The translations under genes were made by a program, and so were the position numbers. Shown piece by piece: positions 46,340-57,770 of a stretch of 64,000 nt of DNA. This DNA is from Dryococelus australis (Eukaryota; Arthropoda; Insecta; Phasmatodea; Phasmatidae). The notes beneath the pieces are model-generated. The model was not told the DNA's origin. It saw nothing but the letters and a program-made list of their open reading frames with translations, and made no database searches. The stretch lies in NCBI GenBank assembly GCA_029891345.1, contig CM056997.1, positions 221,278,172 to 221,342,171 on the forward strand, in the 5' to 3' direction. Each line of letters starts with the position of its first letter. The stretch's first letter is position 1.

Positions 46340-46640
46340 AGCTAATGATTTGTGTATGTGTGGCCCACTGGCAATTCCCCACTTTGCAAACTTTGAACTC
46401 AGAACATATAAGAATACAGAGGCGAAACAGCCGTTCATTCCGCCAACTCCAGCCGCGCACGCCAGCAATATGACGTCACTGGCTAGCAATGTGTAGAAGT
46501 ACTGTTGGCCAATCAACGCCTGGCGCCAGTCGAGTGCCCAGCTAATAGTGAACTTTTCGCAGTACACAGGAACCAACCAGAACAATGCCTGTTCCCAGAC
46601 ACCTGCGCAGCCAATCAGAGAGTGGGTTAACCCACATCAA
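46340..46640 (-). repeat. ATTGG-box repeat family B, copy 4 (reverse)
   Basis: Reverse-complemented, it shows CTGATTGGCTGCGCAGG, GCGTTGATTGGCCAACAG and GTTGGCGGAATGAACGGCTG, parallel to copies near 20.8, 22.9 and 26.9 kb. It also holds TGACGTCA near 46468. Non-coding. Confidence 0.5.
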
Positions 46641-46760
46641 AAGGACCACTAAGCCACTTCGCGTCTATGTTGTTATGTGCTCTGTGCTAGGAAATCCAGT
46701 TGTAACATTGCGGATGTGTGTCTTGATGTCGTAAAAAGGAGACTGCATGGACCATAGATA

Positions 46761-47041
46761 AGGGTAGTGAAATTTCACGAAAATATTCCAAAAACAAATT
46801 ATATTTCAGAAGAATGTAGGGTCGTTTACCTATCTTGATTCGCTGGATTAGTTTTGAAACGTGTGAACTGTCTGCATACCAATCACGTAGGAACAGTGCC
46901 GATGGTGCTGAGCTCTGAATGACAATGAAAACGCCTTCTCAAGCAGACAGCAGCCAATGATAATAGAGAAACTGCTGTTAGGGGCTTATAGTATATAAGT
47001 ATACCGTGTACTTATCATTATTTGCGAAAAATCACCAGCTC
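46761..47041. mobile_element. MITE, TTCGCGAA-core group, copy 5
   Basis: A 281-bp unit with TA at 46759-46760 and 47042-47043. The left end is AGGGTAGTGAAATTTCACGA; the right end, reverse-complemented, is GAGCTGGTGATTTTTCGCAA. The interior has CAGCCAATGATAATAG and a TATATAAG run. A diverged, non-coding copy. Confidence 0.5.
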
Positions 47042-47043
47042 TA

Positions 47044-48956
47044 ACAATAGACTAAAGATGAGATAGATCGAGACTTCATCTTCTGCACATGTACCTGACA
47101 TCGAAATATCGCAAACTCACACAACTGTCAAAGTCACATCGGCAAAGGTGATAAGCCTGTTTGTCATAATTTTCAAAAGACAGGCTATGTTATAAGAATA
47201 AAATACTTTTACTAATCTGAATTGAATACAATTGTATTAAAAATTGGTTAGATAAAATGTGCAAATATCTCAAAGTGCTTGTTTACAATTCATAAGCAAT
47301 GTTGTGATCTCAAAGTGCTTGTTTACAATACATACGCAGTGTTGTGATCTCAAATTCATATGCATAGCGACGTCGTTTGTGACAGTCGTATTGGCGGAAA
47401 AACAGTCCAATGTTGGGACACGCAGACTGGTTGTGCGCAGCTAGCGTGATCACTCTACCACCTGTTCACTATACTACACAGGCGTGCTAGAGGAGGAGGT
47501 CGTCAGTGCCCCAACGGGGAGGCGACGGCAAGACCGCCCAGTCGTCGTTCGGGAACGTCATTCCACTCCGCAGTACACGCTACTGTCGGCGACGGGCGAA
47601 GAAGTCAAAAAACACCGAACCAATTATTAAATGAAAGGAACATACGCCAACATGTCAAGAGATTTTTTTTCTGTTGGTGAACGCGGAGGCCAGATCAGGC
47701 GGTCGGCCTGGAATGTCACCTGCAGCTAAGAAAACTGAAAACTCAGTGAGGCTGTATTGTATCAAGGCTGCCCACAAATTGCTCTCCCAGACGTACCTGG
47801 ATCGTTTCCGTCTGTAGGTAGCTCCGGCGGAAAAAATCGCAGGAAAAATGTTTCGCGCCTAAGAAAAACAAGTGCTTCGAAGCCATCAAAATTCTTTATC
47901 GTCAAAGATGCCGGTTCAGGATTTAGTACGGGCAGAGACGATGGTTTAACCAGGCAGGGGGAATGTTGACTGTCGGCTTTCAACGTATTATACACGAGTT
48001 CGACAGTTTTCTTTATTTACTTGCTGTCATTCATGTGTGAAGCTACTATGTCATTTTACTGGGCAATGAGAACTATGATATTTTAAAGTAGGGCGTTCGT
48101 GATTGGTCTGCGAAGAAGCAAGCTGAGTAAAATACTGAATCATCCAATCGTAAAAGGATCGTGCACATAGGGCTGTTTTCGACGACATGTTCTCCCAAGT
48201 ATTTGCCATTTTCCAGTGTCTCTGAGTTTTGTGACTTAAGCGCTAATAATTTCACAGCGCCTATGTGTAAGTCAGGGTCAAGTTCACACTCACACACACA
48301 CTTTAAAAAACTGCACACCCTAAAAAAATCGAAACAGTTCAAACTGCACCAAATCAGCGAATTTGACTTTTGAAATTGCTCCTCTTAAGTCAATAAGAAC
48401 GTATCGATCATCTTAATTGCCTGTATTCTGCATTCCACTGATTAGCCAGTAGATAAAAAGTCAGTAACTGAAGTTTCAGTATAATAATCCCACTGGTTGA
48501 GATCACTGATACAAATTTAAAGTGCAAAGAGCGATTTCTAAACATGAAACAGTGATAACTGCCCTACTAAAATAATTGAAATCTCATCGATTATAAACAT
48601 GCAGCAACTGAGCTTAACAGCGATTTCTCCTGATTTACAGTGAATTGCATAGCTATGATGCACCGGGTTCCAGTTCATTTAACGTTTTCGGTCTTGTTAG
48701 CGCCATATCACTTGAGTTACCGGTATTTGCAGTTCATTTATTAAAATAACTTGCTAAGCACTAGAAGGCCGTTAGAAAATTTCTACGTACTCTGACGAAC
48801 AGTAATTGTGTTTCGCCGCTGGTATAAACTGCAGATGTCATAGAGAGGAAAATATCACAAACTTGATCCCTAGTTATAAAAAGAAGTACGCTAACAGACA
48901 TTCACTTCAAAACTAATCGTTTTTTAAATTTCACGTAATGAAGTAGGCATACAGTA
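47044..48956. other. Mostly unassigned; short 40-bp repeat
   Basis: 47269-47354 holds two full 40-bp units (CTCAAAGTGCTTGTTTACAA...) and a partial third. GC-rich patches at 47480-47600 and 47790-47960 have open frames on both strands without domains. No gene recognised. Confidence 0.45.
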
Positions 48957-49215
48957 AGGTGAGTGAAGAGATTTTGGTGGCTCTTAACAGTGAGGTCTTA
49001 AGAGCCGATGAGGGTGATTGAGGTGAATATGGAGTGGCGCCGGAATGAGGTGGCGGGTGAGATGGGAGATCCCCGAGAAGACCCCCCGACCATGGGCATC
49101 GTCCGGCACGATGCCCACTTGCGAAAGTCCGGTGACCCGGCCGGTGATTGAACCCGGTTCACTTTGGTGGGAGGCGAGCATGCTAACAGTATGACAGTAT
49201 AGTCATACCGCTCAT
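48957..49215 (-). mobile_element. SINE (main family), copy with a disrupted head
   Basis: GTGAGTGAAGAG tail, body (GAGAAGACCCCCCGACC on plus) and box B (GATTGAACCCGGTTC on plus) are clear. About 20 extra bases (TATGACAGTATAGTCATA region, 49187-49208) separate them from the box A side, which ends in CCGCTCATAACTG. Confidence 0.85.
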
Positions 49216-52039
49216 AACTGGGGGTGGTGGTGTCATCTCTCATAATTACGCCTCTTATCTTTAATTCGTACACTGATAGTGAAATCCCCCATATTTGCTG
49301 CGATGAATGTGAGATCATGCATCCCGAATGAATTTCCAAGCTCAAGTGTTGCAATCGTGTAATTTTTTAATGAGTGCAGTACCTGTGCCAAGTGCAACCG
49401 TTGCACAACGAGCTGCGTGCTAGCTGACATCAGCGTTAACCATGCACATATGATATGTGCTAAAACTTTAACAAATCAGATTTCTCGAGAAAAAGCGGCC
49501 AAAAAACAGGGCACAGTAGTGTACAATGAGAACCATAAATATTGTTCATGTGCTACATGTCCTTGACCATCGTCACGAGGACAAAACGAGTTAACTTATA
49601 ACGTGTTTCCGGAATATTTTTTACTTGCTGACTAGTTTATGACTTCAATAAAAGCAAAAAAAAAAAAAAAATGCAATTATTGAATTTATTTTTTTCTGCG
49701 AGCGTTTTTTCGCCTAGTTTAGAGATCTACTTCTAGAATCTACTGTGCATAACTTTATCTCGAACCATGGGCGGCGTCGCCGTGGAGGGGTGAGGCAGGA
49801 GGGGCATTGCCCTCCCCCAGTGTGGTGCAAGGTATGGTAAATCTCATCCCTTGATTAAGAGAATTTTTAAAAACCCATAGCTGCATTTTAACCAGTTTAA
49901 TCGAATACTTTTAATTTATCTGTAAGTATTCTTCTCCCATTTCTTCACACTCTATTACCGTGGAAGTAGGCAGTAATATTCAGTTGACATCACGTTTCAA
50001 GGATTCAAGTGTGTGACAATAACATAGGCAATAGTACCTCACCGTACCTTGATTCCTGAAAGGTATTCCTAAGATGGTATTTCTACCTGCTCACGTCCTC
50101 TGTTACTTTCCGTCGCATTCTTTCTTGGATCTTGGCGACCACTCATACCCCCCCCCCCCCCCCCGGCCAACCCGGATGGCATACGCCCTAATCACTTCAT
50201 ATTTTGCTAGTTTCGTGCTCGGCCAGCAAGAAGCTTTGTGAGTTAGTATTCCAGGACCCGTGCTGGAGTGAAGTCGTTGTACGAATTGAATAATGAGTCT
50301 TAATACTCGGATCGCAATGAGCCATACACATTGATATAAGAGTGCTGCAATAATGTGCCAGACTTACATCATTATTTCAGGAATGTGATTATATGTTTAT
50401 ATATGATCATATTTTAGCAACAGAACTTGAAAATGCAAATGTGTCGTTGAATTTTGAATGCATACATTTTTGGTTGCTTGCTCTAAATATTACGAAAAAA
50501 TAATTAAAAATAAATATTACGACAATAGATTACGGGATCTACGTTTTATGTGCTTAGATTTGCTATGGCTATCTTAATGGAAATTCACATATAGTAAAAA
50601 GGCTTATCGATAACAGATGGTGACACATTTAGTACATAGTTAGTACTAACAGTACTCGGTTATATTTTCTGTACAGTAACATGCTAAGATTTTCAAAACG
50701 TGGGGTCTACTAGTACTTTCAATGCTGTACACTGCGATATACATTACAGTTTGCATCGTCTTTCACAAATGTGTGCAAGTTTTATATTTTGCTATCACTA
50801 GTCATGTCGTGATAATAAGCTTGCTTTTTGGTGTTGGCACGATTAATTTTACAAACGAAATTAAAAATAATGTTAATTCATATATTGGCACCCAGACAGA
50901 TAATTTTACTTACAACACCGCTTGTATTAAAATGCGTTACAGTCATTTTTTGTACTTAACACAGTTACAAGTACGAAATAAATCATACGCCTTAAATGAC
51001 GTACAGTATATGCGCCGAGAAACAGAATCCATGAAGCATTTGTTTAAGGACATCATTCCACGTTTGAACAAAGCCTCATTAACTCTTCTTCACTAGGAAC
51101 TGAAGATGTTTTTCAAACCACAGACAGCTAGGCAGGCGTAATTATTCGAACTATGAGCCGGTGTTTTCGGCGATAAAAAGTACGAGGCTAAATTCAATGC
51201 AGAGTGCAGTATAGTAGGTACTTGGACAGTATTACAGATAGAGTGCGCTGTTGCCAGACACTCTACCTCATTACCTCATTAGAATATCGCTTGTTTGAAA
51301 TTCCCTACTCGTAAATAAAACCTTTTAAGAACTAAAAAATCTTGCACAGTCGTAAATTGAAGAATTTAAATTATACTTCATTAAATTAGTATGCATCTCT
51401 TATAATCATTCGTCACACACCCATACATATGATGTGTATGTGTGTATGTATATGTATATATAAAATTACCCCGCAGTCGACGAGAAACTAATTCCTACCT
51501 ACATCCGACATTGAATTAGCGTCCCCCCCCCCCCCACCCCTTTTCAGAGTCATGTTGACATAAGTCGACGCTTGAACATGCGGTTGGTCACCTGATGCCA
51601 TAATTGTTAGAATTTTTAGTTTTTTGCTTATTTCGTACTTTTATAGGAGAACGCTGTAGCTTTAACGAAACCATAACAATTGTGTCCAATGTACTGAACC
51701 ACGAAAACAACACATGCTCCAGACTATACCTGTCGGTTACGTTTAAAACGTCACGCGCAATATAAACACCATTCCAGAGCACTGTAACATGGTTAAAAAC
51801 CGCTTTCTTAAAGCGCTGTATCTCAAAATATACGTGTTATATAGGTACACACAAAAGTACACTAGAGGCATGCATTGGACTTTGCTAGAGACTTTCTACC
51901 ACTGAAATAAAAGAGTCACCGCTGAAAGTGCCATAGGTAGAGGTAGCGTTGCGAAAAGAGTGCACTGTGCCAGTTGAGATGCCTGTAGTGCATGCCAGTG
52001 TACACCTCTTGCTCTTCTCTACATACAACGCGCCACCTA
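49216..52039. other. Mostly unassigned AT-rich stretch
   Basis: Low-complexity runs: A-run near 49657-49670, C-run near 50150-50164, C-run near 51522-51533. A 124-codon plus frame (50722-51096) starts with a hydrophobic segment but lacks any recognised family or exon context, so it is not called a gene. Confidence 0.4.
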
Positions 52040-52041
52040 TA

Positions 52042-52274
52042 GGCCGTTCCCAGTAAAGTGAACACTTTTCCAAGCTGTTTCATCAGACATAATAACCAAT
52101 AAATACATTTCAGTGTGGCCTTGGACTTTTGGATTTGGGTATGTGAATGTATACACTGTGTTTAATACTCACATGGCAGCAGGGTTTATATTAACAAGTG
52201 GTGGAAGGATATAAATTGGTTGAAGGAACAAAGAAACTAGGGCTTCAAAAGTGCTCACTTTACCGTGAACGACG
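52042..52274. mobile_element. Short mariner-type MITE
   Basis: A 233-bp unit between TA dinucleotides (52040-52041, 52275-52276). Inverted termini: GGCCGTTCCCAGTAAAGTGA on the left, CGTCGTTCACGGTAAAGTGA on the right when reverse-complemented, continuing ACACTTTTC/GCACTTTTG. Non-coding. The TA target and the TIR style fit Tc1/mariner. The termini are unrelated to the TTCGCGAA group. Confidence 0.7.
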
Positions 52275-52276
52275 TA

Positions 52277-53712
52277 TAGTGTTGCATCAACGCACACAAG
52301 ACGAAACCTAAGCAGGACTTAACGAAAGTGGACAATGAAAGGCGAACAACTTGTAGGAACGATGAGGAAGCGGTGATTGGTTACCCGTAGTGCACGCACG
52401 CGCGCGCACTGAGGCGCGTGCCGCTGCAGTGTTGCCAGGTGGCAGCAAATTTTCCCCTTTTCCCCGATATTTCGGTAGCTGGCGGGAAAAAGTGAAGAAA
52501 ATAAAGAAAACTGGAAAATTGCGACTTATCAAATTTGTCTAAATTAAAATGCATAATCCCAATAAACATCGGTATTTGATTCCCAAGACAAAATAATACG
52601 ATTAATATTTTTAACACACACTCTTTTGTCTTCCATCTTCATAGTATAAGTCTTCATTTGTTTGCTAAATGAACTTTCTATTGCTGTTTGGGAATAAACT
52701 GGAGTAAATCAACATATAAAATCTAATAGTAAAATACATGGTCTGCACACATATTTGCAATTGTGTTAGGACGGGAATTTTGAGAGTAAAACGCGTTTTT
52801 TTGCCAGCCTATTGGGGATTTCAACTGTGATGATGTGGCAAGACGGTGTCAGAGGGAGTTAAGTGCAATATGCCCTCTGCGAGAGCCTCGAGGTCGGTTC
52901 ATTATCAGTTTCCTGCACGCTAACAAAGATAGGTGTTTCGTAACGAATGTACAAGCCTTATGTCCAACCAATCGAACACGACAATAAATTAATTTGATTT
53001 CAGCGAAGTAGTGATTTTGTTGCAAATCTAATAATTAAGGCGTTTTATTGAAAATATGAAAAAATAGAAACAAAAGATTTTAGAAATAAGATATTAATTT
53101 AATACAATATATTACTTGGTATTCCTTTTTTATGTCTTTGATTATATTGGCCGAAGGCTTTTACAGCACACAACACGAAAAAAATATCTTCATTTTCAAC
53201 ACGTTGAGGATGTTCCTATATGACACGTAATGCAATGGCTATGAACCGTTTCTTAAGAACACCTTCTTTCATTTCGATATGTTCACGTTTTTAATAGTGA
53301 AAACCCCTCTACCCCCCTCTCGGCTGTACCAGTCTATCGAACTACGCAAATTAACCAGCGCTTTCATAAAATATATAAAAAATACATATTTACCTTGAGC
53401 ACATCACTAACCCGATGGAGGCTCTGACCAACAGACGCACAGAAGCTGAAGGCCATCACTTTAACCACTGATTCAGTGGCCACGGCTCGATCCACGTGTG
53501 TTGTACTTTACTGTAGTGATCTGTCGTCGTCACGCGGTCAGACGCACGAGAGCTGAGGGCGATCGTACCTTCTAGTTACTCTAGTATCATAGCAAACTCT
53601 TCGGGTTCTCAAATGTGCTGTGGTAGCCACAATACACTGAAGTTAGGGTACATCGATTATCGACCTCTGCTCATGAACCCAACATCGACCTACACCACAC
53701 CAACACGATGGC
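52277..53712. other. Unassigned sequence
   Basis: Overlapping minus frames at 52308-52617, with (CG)-rich DNA near 52392-52425. Nothing recognised. Confidence 0.4.
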
Positions 53713-53835
53713 CAACGGTGATGAACGTGTTTGCTCACAGTTCAGTTTTATACAAACTCGCCCTTTTATATGAATAAAATACTATGACAACATTTATCAA
53801 ATCTAGTTGCATTAGAAAACTATATTAAAGTAAGC
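53713..53835. repeat. Interspersed repeat family E, copy 1
   Basis: Matches 55832-55950: CAACGGTGATGAACGTGTTT versus CAACAGTGGGGAACGCGTTT, then AACTCGCCCTTTTATATG versus AACTCGCTCTTTTACATG. Non-coding, class unknown. Confidence 0.55.
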
Positions 53836-54138
53836 GTAGAATCATCAAAAATCCACTACTTATTCAAATACTGTTCTTATATCAATTACTACCAACGTTG
53901 TTATTGATAGAGAAGCGGTCCAGTGTTGGAGCGTGGAAAATGCCAACTGCGCATCTCGCACGCGCACTCAAAGCAATTTTTCTCCACGGTCTCCAATCAG
54001 GCTTATGTAAACTTCATTTAGCTCTAATTGAGCGTTGAAAAATTTTCCAGTTGTATGCCACTTGGCTATAGTTGGCAACGTTTTTGTTTTTTTTTAGGGG
54101 GGGGGGAAGGCTGTCTTCCCTGATTAAATCAGGTGTAA
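53836..54138. other. Unassigned sequence
   Basis: Contains a T-run followed by a G-run (54082-54106). Nothing recognised. Confidence 0.45.
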
Positions 54139-54207
54139 ACTACCCAAGTACTCGAACCCAGAACCCCTCGTACTGCAGGCTGGCGTTCCAGAGGGCTAAT
54201 ACACGGA
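54139..54207 (-). repeat. tRNA-like fragment
   Basis: On the minus strand, a box A-like TTAGCCCTCTGGAACGCC and box B-like GGGTTCGAGTACTTGGG are correctly spaced. No full cloverleaf. A probable SINE head. Confidence 0.4.
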
Positions 54208-54856
54208 AGTTGGTGAAAGTACATAGATTCTACAGCCGTGTTGGAATTCACCAATCAAGGGCACTTAACTGGCATCGTGCTCTTGAAAAGTACATCCTGA
54301 ATAAGACGATACATTGTCGCTGTAAGGAAACAGGCGCACCCTATAGTGTCTCCTTTATCCAACGGCACAAGCCGCATGCTCTGTATTCTTAAATATTCTA
54401 TGCTACTATTACACCGTGATAATATTACATCTCCAGCAGACGATTATACTACAAATGAGCTAGCACATCCGACCACTTGAAACGAACCGGCACACGATCT
54501 AGCATTCTTGATAGATGTTCCGGGAAAAAGTGGCCACATCCGGTAGACGCGCAGATCTATTTCTGGTCTGACTTAATTAATTATCCCGTATGTTAATTAC
54601 CGCCAGCATGCGAAACATGCAGCTCGCGTTATAGGATTACGGAGATAAAAAGTAACAAGATGCGGGAGTCTTGCCCGTCGTTCTATTGTTGTTCTTCCCT
54701 TGTCTGGTGTTGCCGGGAAGTGACTGCGCTGTACAGGAAAGTAACGATTGCAAGACGTGATTCTCCCTGAAATGTGGTAAGCCACTGGTTCTAGCCACCC
54801 CACGCGACACAAGCTGCGAGATGAAACTACACTCGCCGCGATGGAGAGACGAGATG
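54208..54856. other. Unassigned sequence, GC-richer after 54600
   Basis: Minus frames of 127 and 88 codons (54597-54980) overlap without any domain. Nothing recognised. Confidence 0.4.
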
Positions 54857-54936
54857 CGATGCTGGTCGAGCGGATTAACGTAGCCAGACGCCGACACATG
54901 CACGACGTGTTATGCATGGGTTCCACTCCCATACGG
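54857..54936 (+). repeat. tRNA-Leu/Ser-like SINE head
   Basis: GCTGGTCGAGCGGATTAACG resembles the box A region of a long-variable-arm tRNA (GGTCGAGCGGATTAA). A box B-like GGGTTCCACTCCC follows about 40 bases on. The acceptor stem is not intact. Confidence 0.45.
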
Positions 54937-54939
54937 TAT

Positions 54940-55294
54940 ACCGCGCCTGTTGTCGTAGTTCTCGCGATTGTCATAAGCAAGTACGCATCGGCACTTCAAC
55001 ACAGCGGCAGTACTTAACTTGACACTTATGATGTCCCGTCTTTATTCTTCTTCAAATCCGCTGCGAATAGTCACGGCTTACGTAAAATTTATCACAAACC
55101 TAGTGAATAACAGCCATGAACCGATGACGTAGCATCGTGAAATTGTTATAAATACAGTCCTTATTATTTCGCGTTATAATTATGTGACAGACAAAGTGTC
55201 ATATAAGTTAGCTTGATGTGTAGCAGTGGCCTTCGCTCATCCATCACGCTCTTCACCACTCTGCACCAATAATGAACGTGTAGCACTCATGGTG
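54940..55294. other. Unassigned sequence
   Basis: Nothing recognised. Confidence 0.45.
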
Positions 55295-55345
55295 GCTTTC
55301 TGGATTTTCGCACTTGGGAATCGTGCCGGATAATGTTCTAGGTAC
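55293..55345 (+). mobile_element. SINE (main family), small body fragment
   Basis: TGGATTTTCGCACTTGGGAA and TCGTGCCGGA match the SINE body. Head and tail are absent. Confidence 0.55.
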
Positions 55346-55831
55346 AATGACGTCATACCCCTTGTACCCAGAATGACTATGTTTCCGCCGTGGCCTGTCC
55401 ATTGCTGTTGCAAGGGATGGGGTTTAATTATGGGAGTGGCCGAGAGCAATTACAGTATTGCTCGAGAACTGCTCCTCGTGTTTGTATTACCCGGCGACAA
55501 AACGTAAGTCGCGCAGTGCGGTCTTTAACAGCACGGTACTAAAGAGCGATGTCATCAGTTTGGTCTGTATAGCGCTAATAGTGTCGCATGGGTTCCCTCT
55601 CTCCAGTGGAGAGTTCACCCCTACATCACTTCCCCTACACTGCCTCCCCCAATGCTGCGCGAAGATAATTTTCTCATTTGAACTTTGCTGTAGTCAGCAA
55701 GCACTGCTATTCCTTGCAGTGGTTTGCCGACCGCCATTGGAGCAAACTGAGGTCGAGAATAAAGTGAAGATGACGTAGAACGATTATTTGATTCTGTGCA
55801 TGTCAACATCATTGACCTGTCAAAGCATAGT
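55346..55831. other. Unassigned sequence
   Basis: A 106-codon plus frame (55458-55778) has no recognisable domain. Confidence 0.4.
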
Positions 55832-55950
55832 CAACAGTGGGGAACGCGTTTGTTTACGTATTAATTTTCAACGAACTCGCTCTTTTACATGGATCTAATA
55901 CTTTGATAAACTTGGATATATACCAGATGCATCAACACTACGTTAGAGAA
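55832..55950. repeat. Interspersed repeat family E, copy 2
   Basis: Partner of 53713-53835 in the same orientation, 2.1 kb apart. Non-coding. Confidence 0.55.
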
Positions 55951-57159
55951 AGTATACCAACATCTCACGTAATCAGTGCTCAGACCTCTCCACGTTATTT
56001 TAGACAGTGACAGCTGATGGCTGTACACATTGTTAGGAGACGGACAGTGGCTGCTGCATGTGCAGCTAGAATAAACACTTCTATCCCATATACCTTCCGC
56101 GGTGCCGAGCTGAATCAAAGTGAACGTGGATTCACATGTTCGCAGATCACGGCGAACAGACAAGCAGGCAGCGCCAACAGCCAATCAGATGGCGTCTCGA
56201 AACTTCTTCGTTATTCGTGTTGCCTGTGCTCAAACAGCTAAGCCGACCTCAACTTCTACCGCGCAGACAACGCCAATATTACACACAAATTCATTGCGCG
56301 GCCTTCAAAGCGATCAAAACGGCTGCGTTTTGAGGTTAAGGCTTATAAATGGGGCCATTGTTTTTCACGAAAATATTTATACACAGACTATACTATTCAA
56401 CTTCTTACGTGAAGGTTTGCACATTTTATCTGGCTACACCCGAACCAAGTACGCCATCGCCACAAAGCGCGAGGCTCTGAGATGGCGTGCAGTGTTGTAG
56501 TGCTGCCTATGACTGTCAGCGGTGGCATTGGTGGAAAGTATGCGGCAGGCTTCACTGCATGGCTCTTCAGTACTTTTCTATGTAACAGACGTGTATATTT
56601 TTAGCTACAGCTATTTGGAATCGCTGTTTTCGCCTACATTGGAGTACTCTGAAATGGAGATTACAATACGTGGCGTCTTGAATGACCCATGAGTTGTCGC
56701 GTTATTTGTGTATGCTTTTTGTAGACAGACACATTGGACTGACGTTTAGTACTTTTGTGGGGAAACGTTCATTTCAAACAGTCTTCAGCTCAGTTGAATG
56801 TCCAGGTAGGCGGGCTCTGCCAGCTGACTAGCGAAAGAACGTCAATAACCGACCACGACAATTAGTGCGCAGTAAAATGTCCCCGCCCTGGGGCCACAAC
56901 CTCATTAAGAATGCTGCTGGCAGATGGGCTGCTCGTATTTTTTGCGAGGCCTTAGGAGACTGGCTGGACCACAGAGTGAAAAACGAATCACGAACATCAT
57001 GCAAGCGAAATTTCCTTAACTTCGAAGACCACCGTAAATCACATAATTATTCGCCGGTGAAGACGCAGCTTGAGAATAACTATGTAGAGGTGAGACACTC
57101 GAGTATGTTCTAGGACAGGAGTCTGGGGTCGGGACGAGGGGACGATCACCATCTTGGAT
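55951..57159. other. Unassigned sequence
   Basis: A GC-rich patch at 56030-56330 includes CAGCCAATCAGATGGC and may be an old ATTGG-box repeat. Short chance frames only. Confidence 0.4.
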
Positions 57160-57770
57160 ACTGCCATCTTGGATTTCCCCTTTTTCCTTCAATATTTCTC
57201 TTTTCCTCTCATAATTTCCCTTTCCCCCTCAAAATGTATTGTTTTCCTTTTAAAAGAAATGTCCCTTGATTCCTTAAATTTCGCGTTTTTCCCTAAAAAA
57301 GTTCCGATTTTCCAAAAATTTGTGAAAAAGTGCTTTCTCCTCGTTGTGCCTGACGCACCTCCTCAATATGGCTTAGATACCCCGAAACTAAGCCGCATAG
57401 AGGAGATGACAAAGTGAAATTAAGTTAATCATTTTTTAAAATTATATATATTTTTATAATTAAAAAGTTTAAAGATGTAAGTATTCAGAGTTATATATCA
57501 CCGTACTCGCCTTTTCAAGGCGCATGCGATCATAAAGTCATACGACCATTCTGTCTCGGATTTCCATGCTCTTTTATTCCATTTTGGATTTCTCTCTTTA
57601 TCTGTTGTCTCTCTCATTCAATCTCTTTCTCTCTCACTCTTTCTCTCTTTCATTTTTCGCATGTCTCGCTATCATTCAATAGGTTTTCTCGGAGTCCTCC
57701 CATTTTTTCTCTCTTTCATTCCGTCTTGTCTTTCTCTTTCCTTTCTGTCTTTTTCTCTTATATCTCACAT
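57160..57770 (+). repeat. Polypyrimidine-rich low-complexity region
   Basis: 57160-57340 and 57540-57770 are dominated by T and C on the plus strand, with CTCTTT/CTCTCT runs. Hydrophobic chance frames result. Not coding in appearance. Confidence 0.75.

Noticed and set aside
50150-50164. C-run as a regulatory quadruplex site
   Set aside because: A simple homopolymer run, easily explained by slippage, with no surrounding structure.
50722-51096. 124-codon frame with a hydrophobic start
   Set aside because: AT-rich sequence gives hydrophobic chance peptides, and there is no family resemblance.
53400-53490. A further tRNA-like head on the minus strand
   Set aside because: A box A-like TCAGTGGTTAAAGTG is present, but no acceptable box B follows at the right distance.
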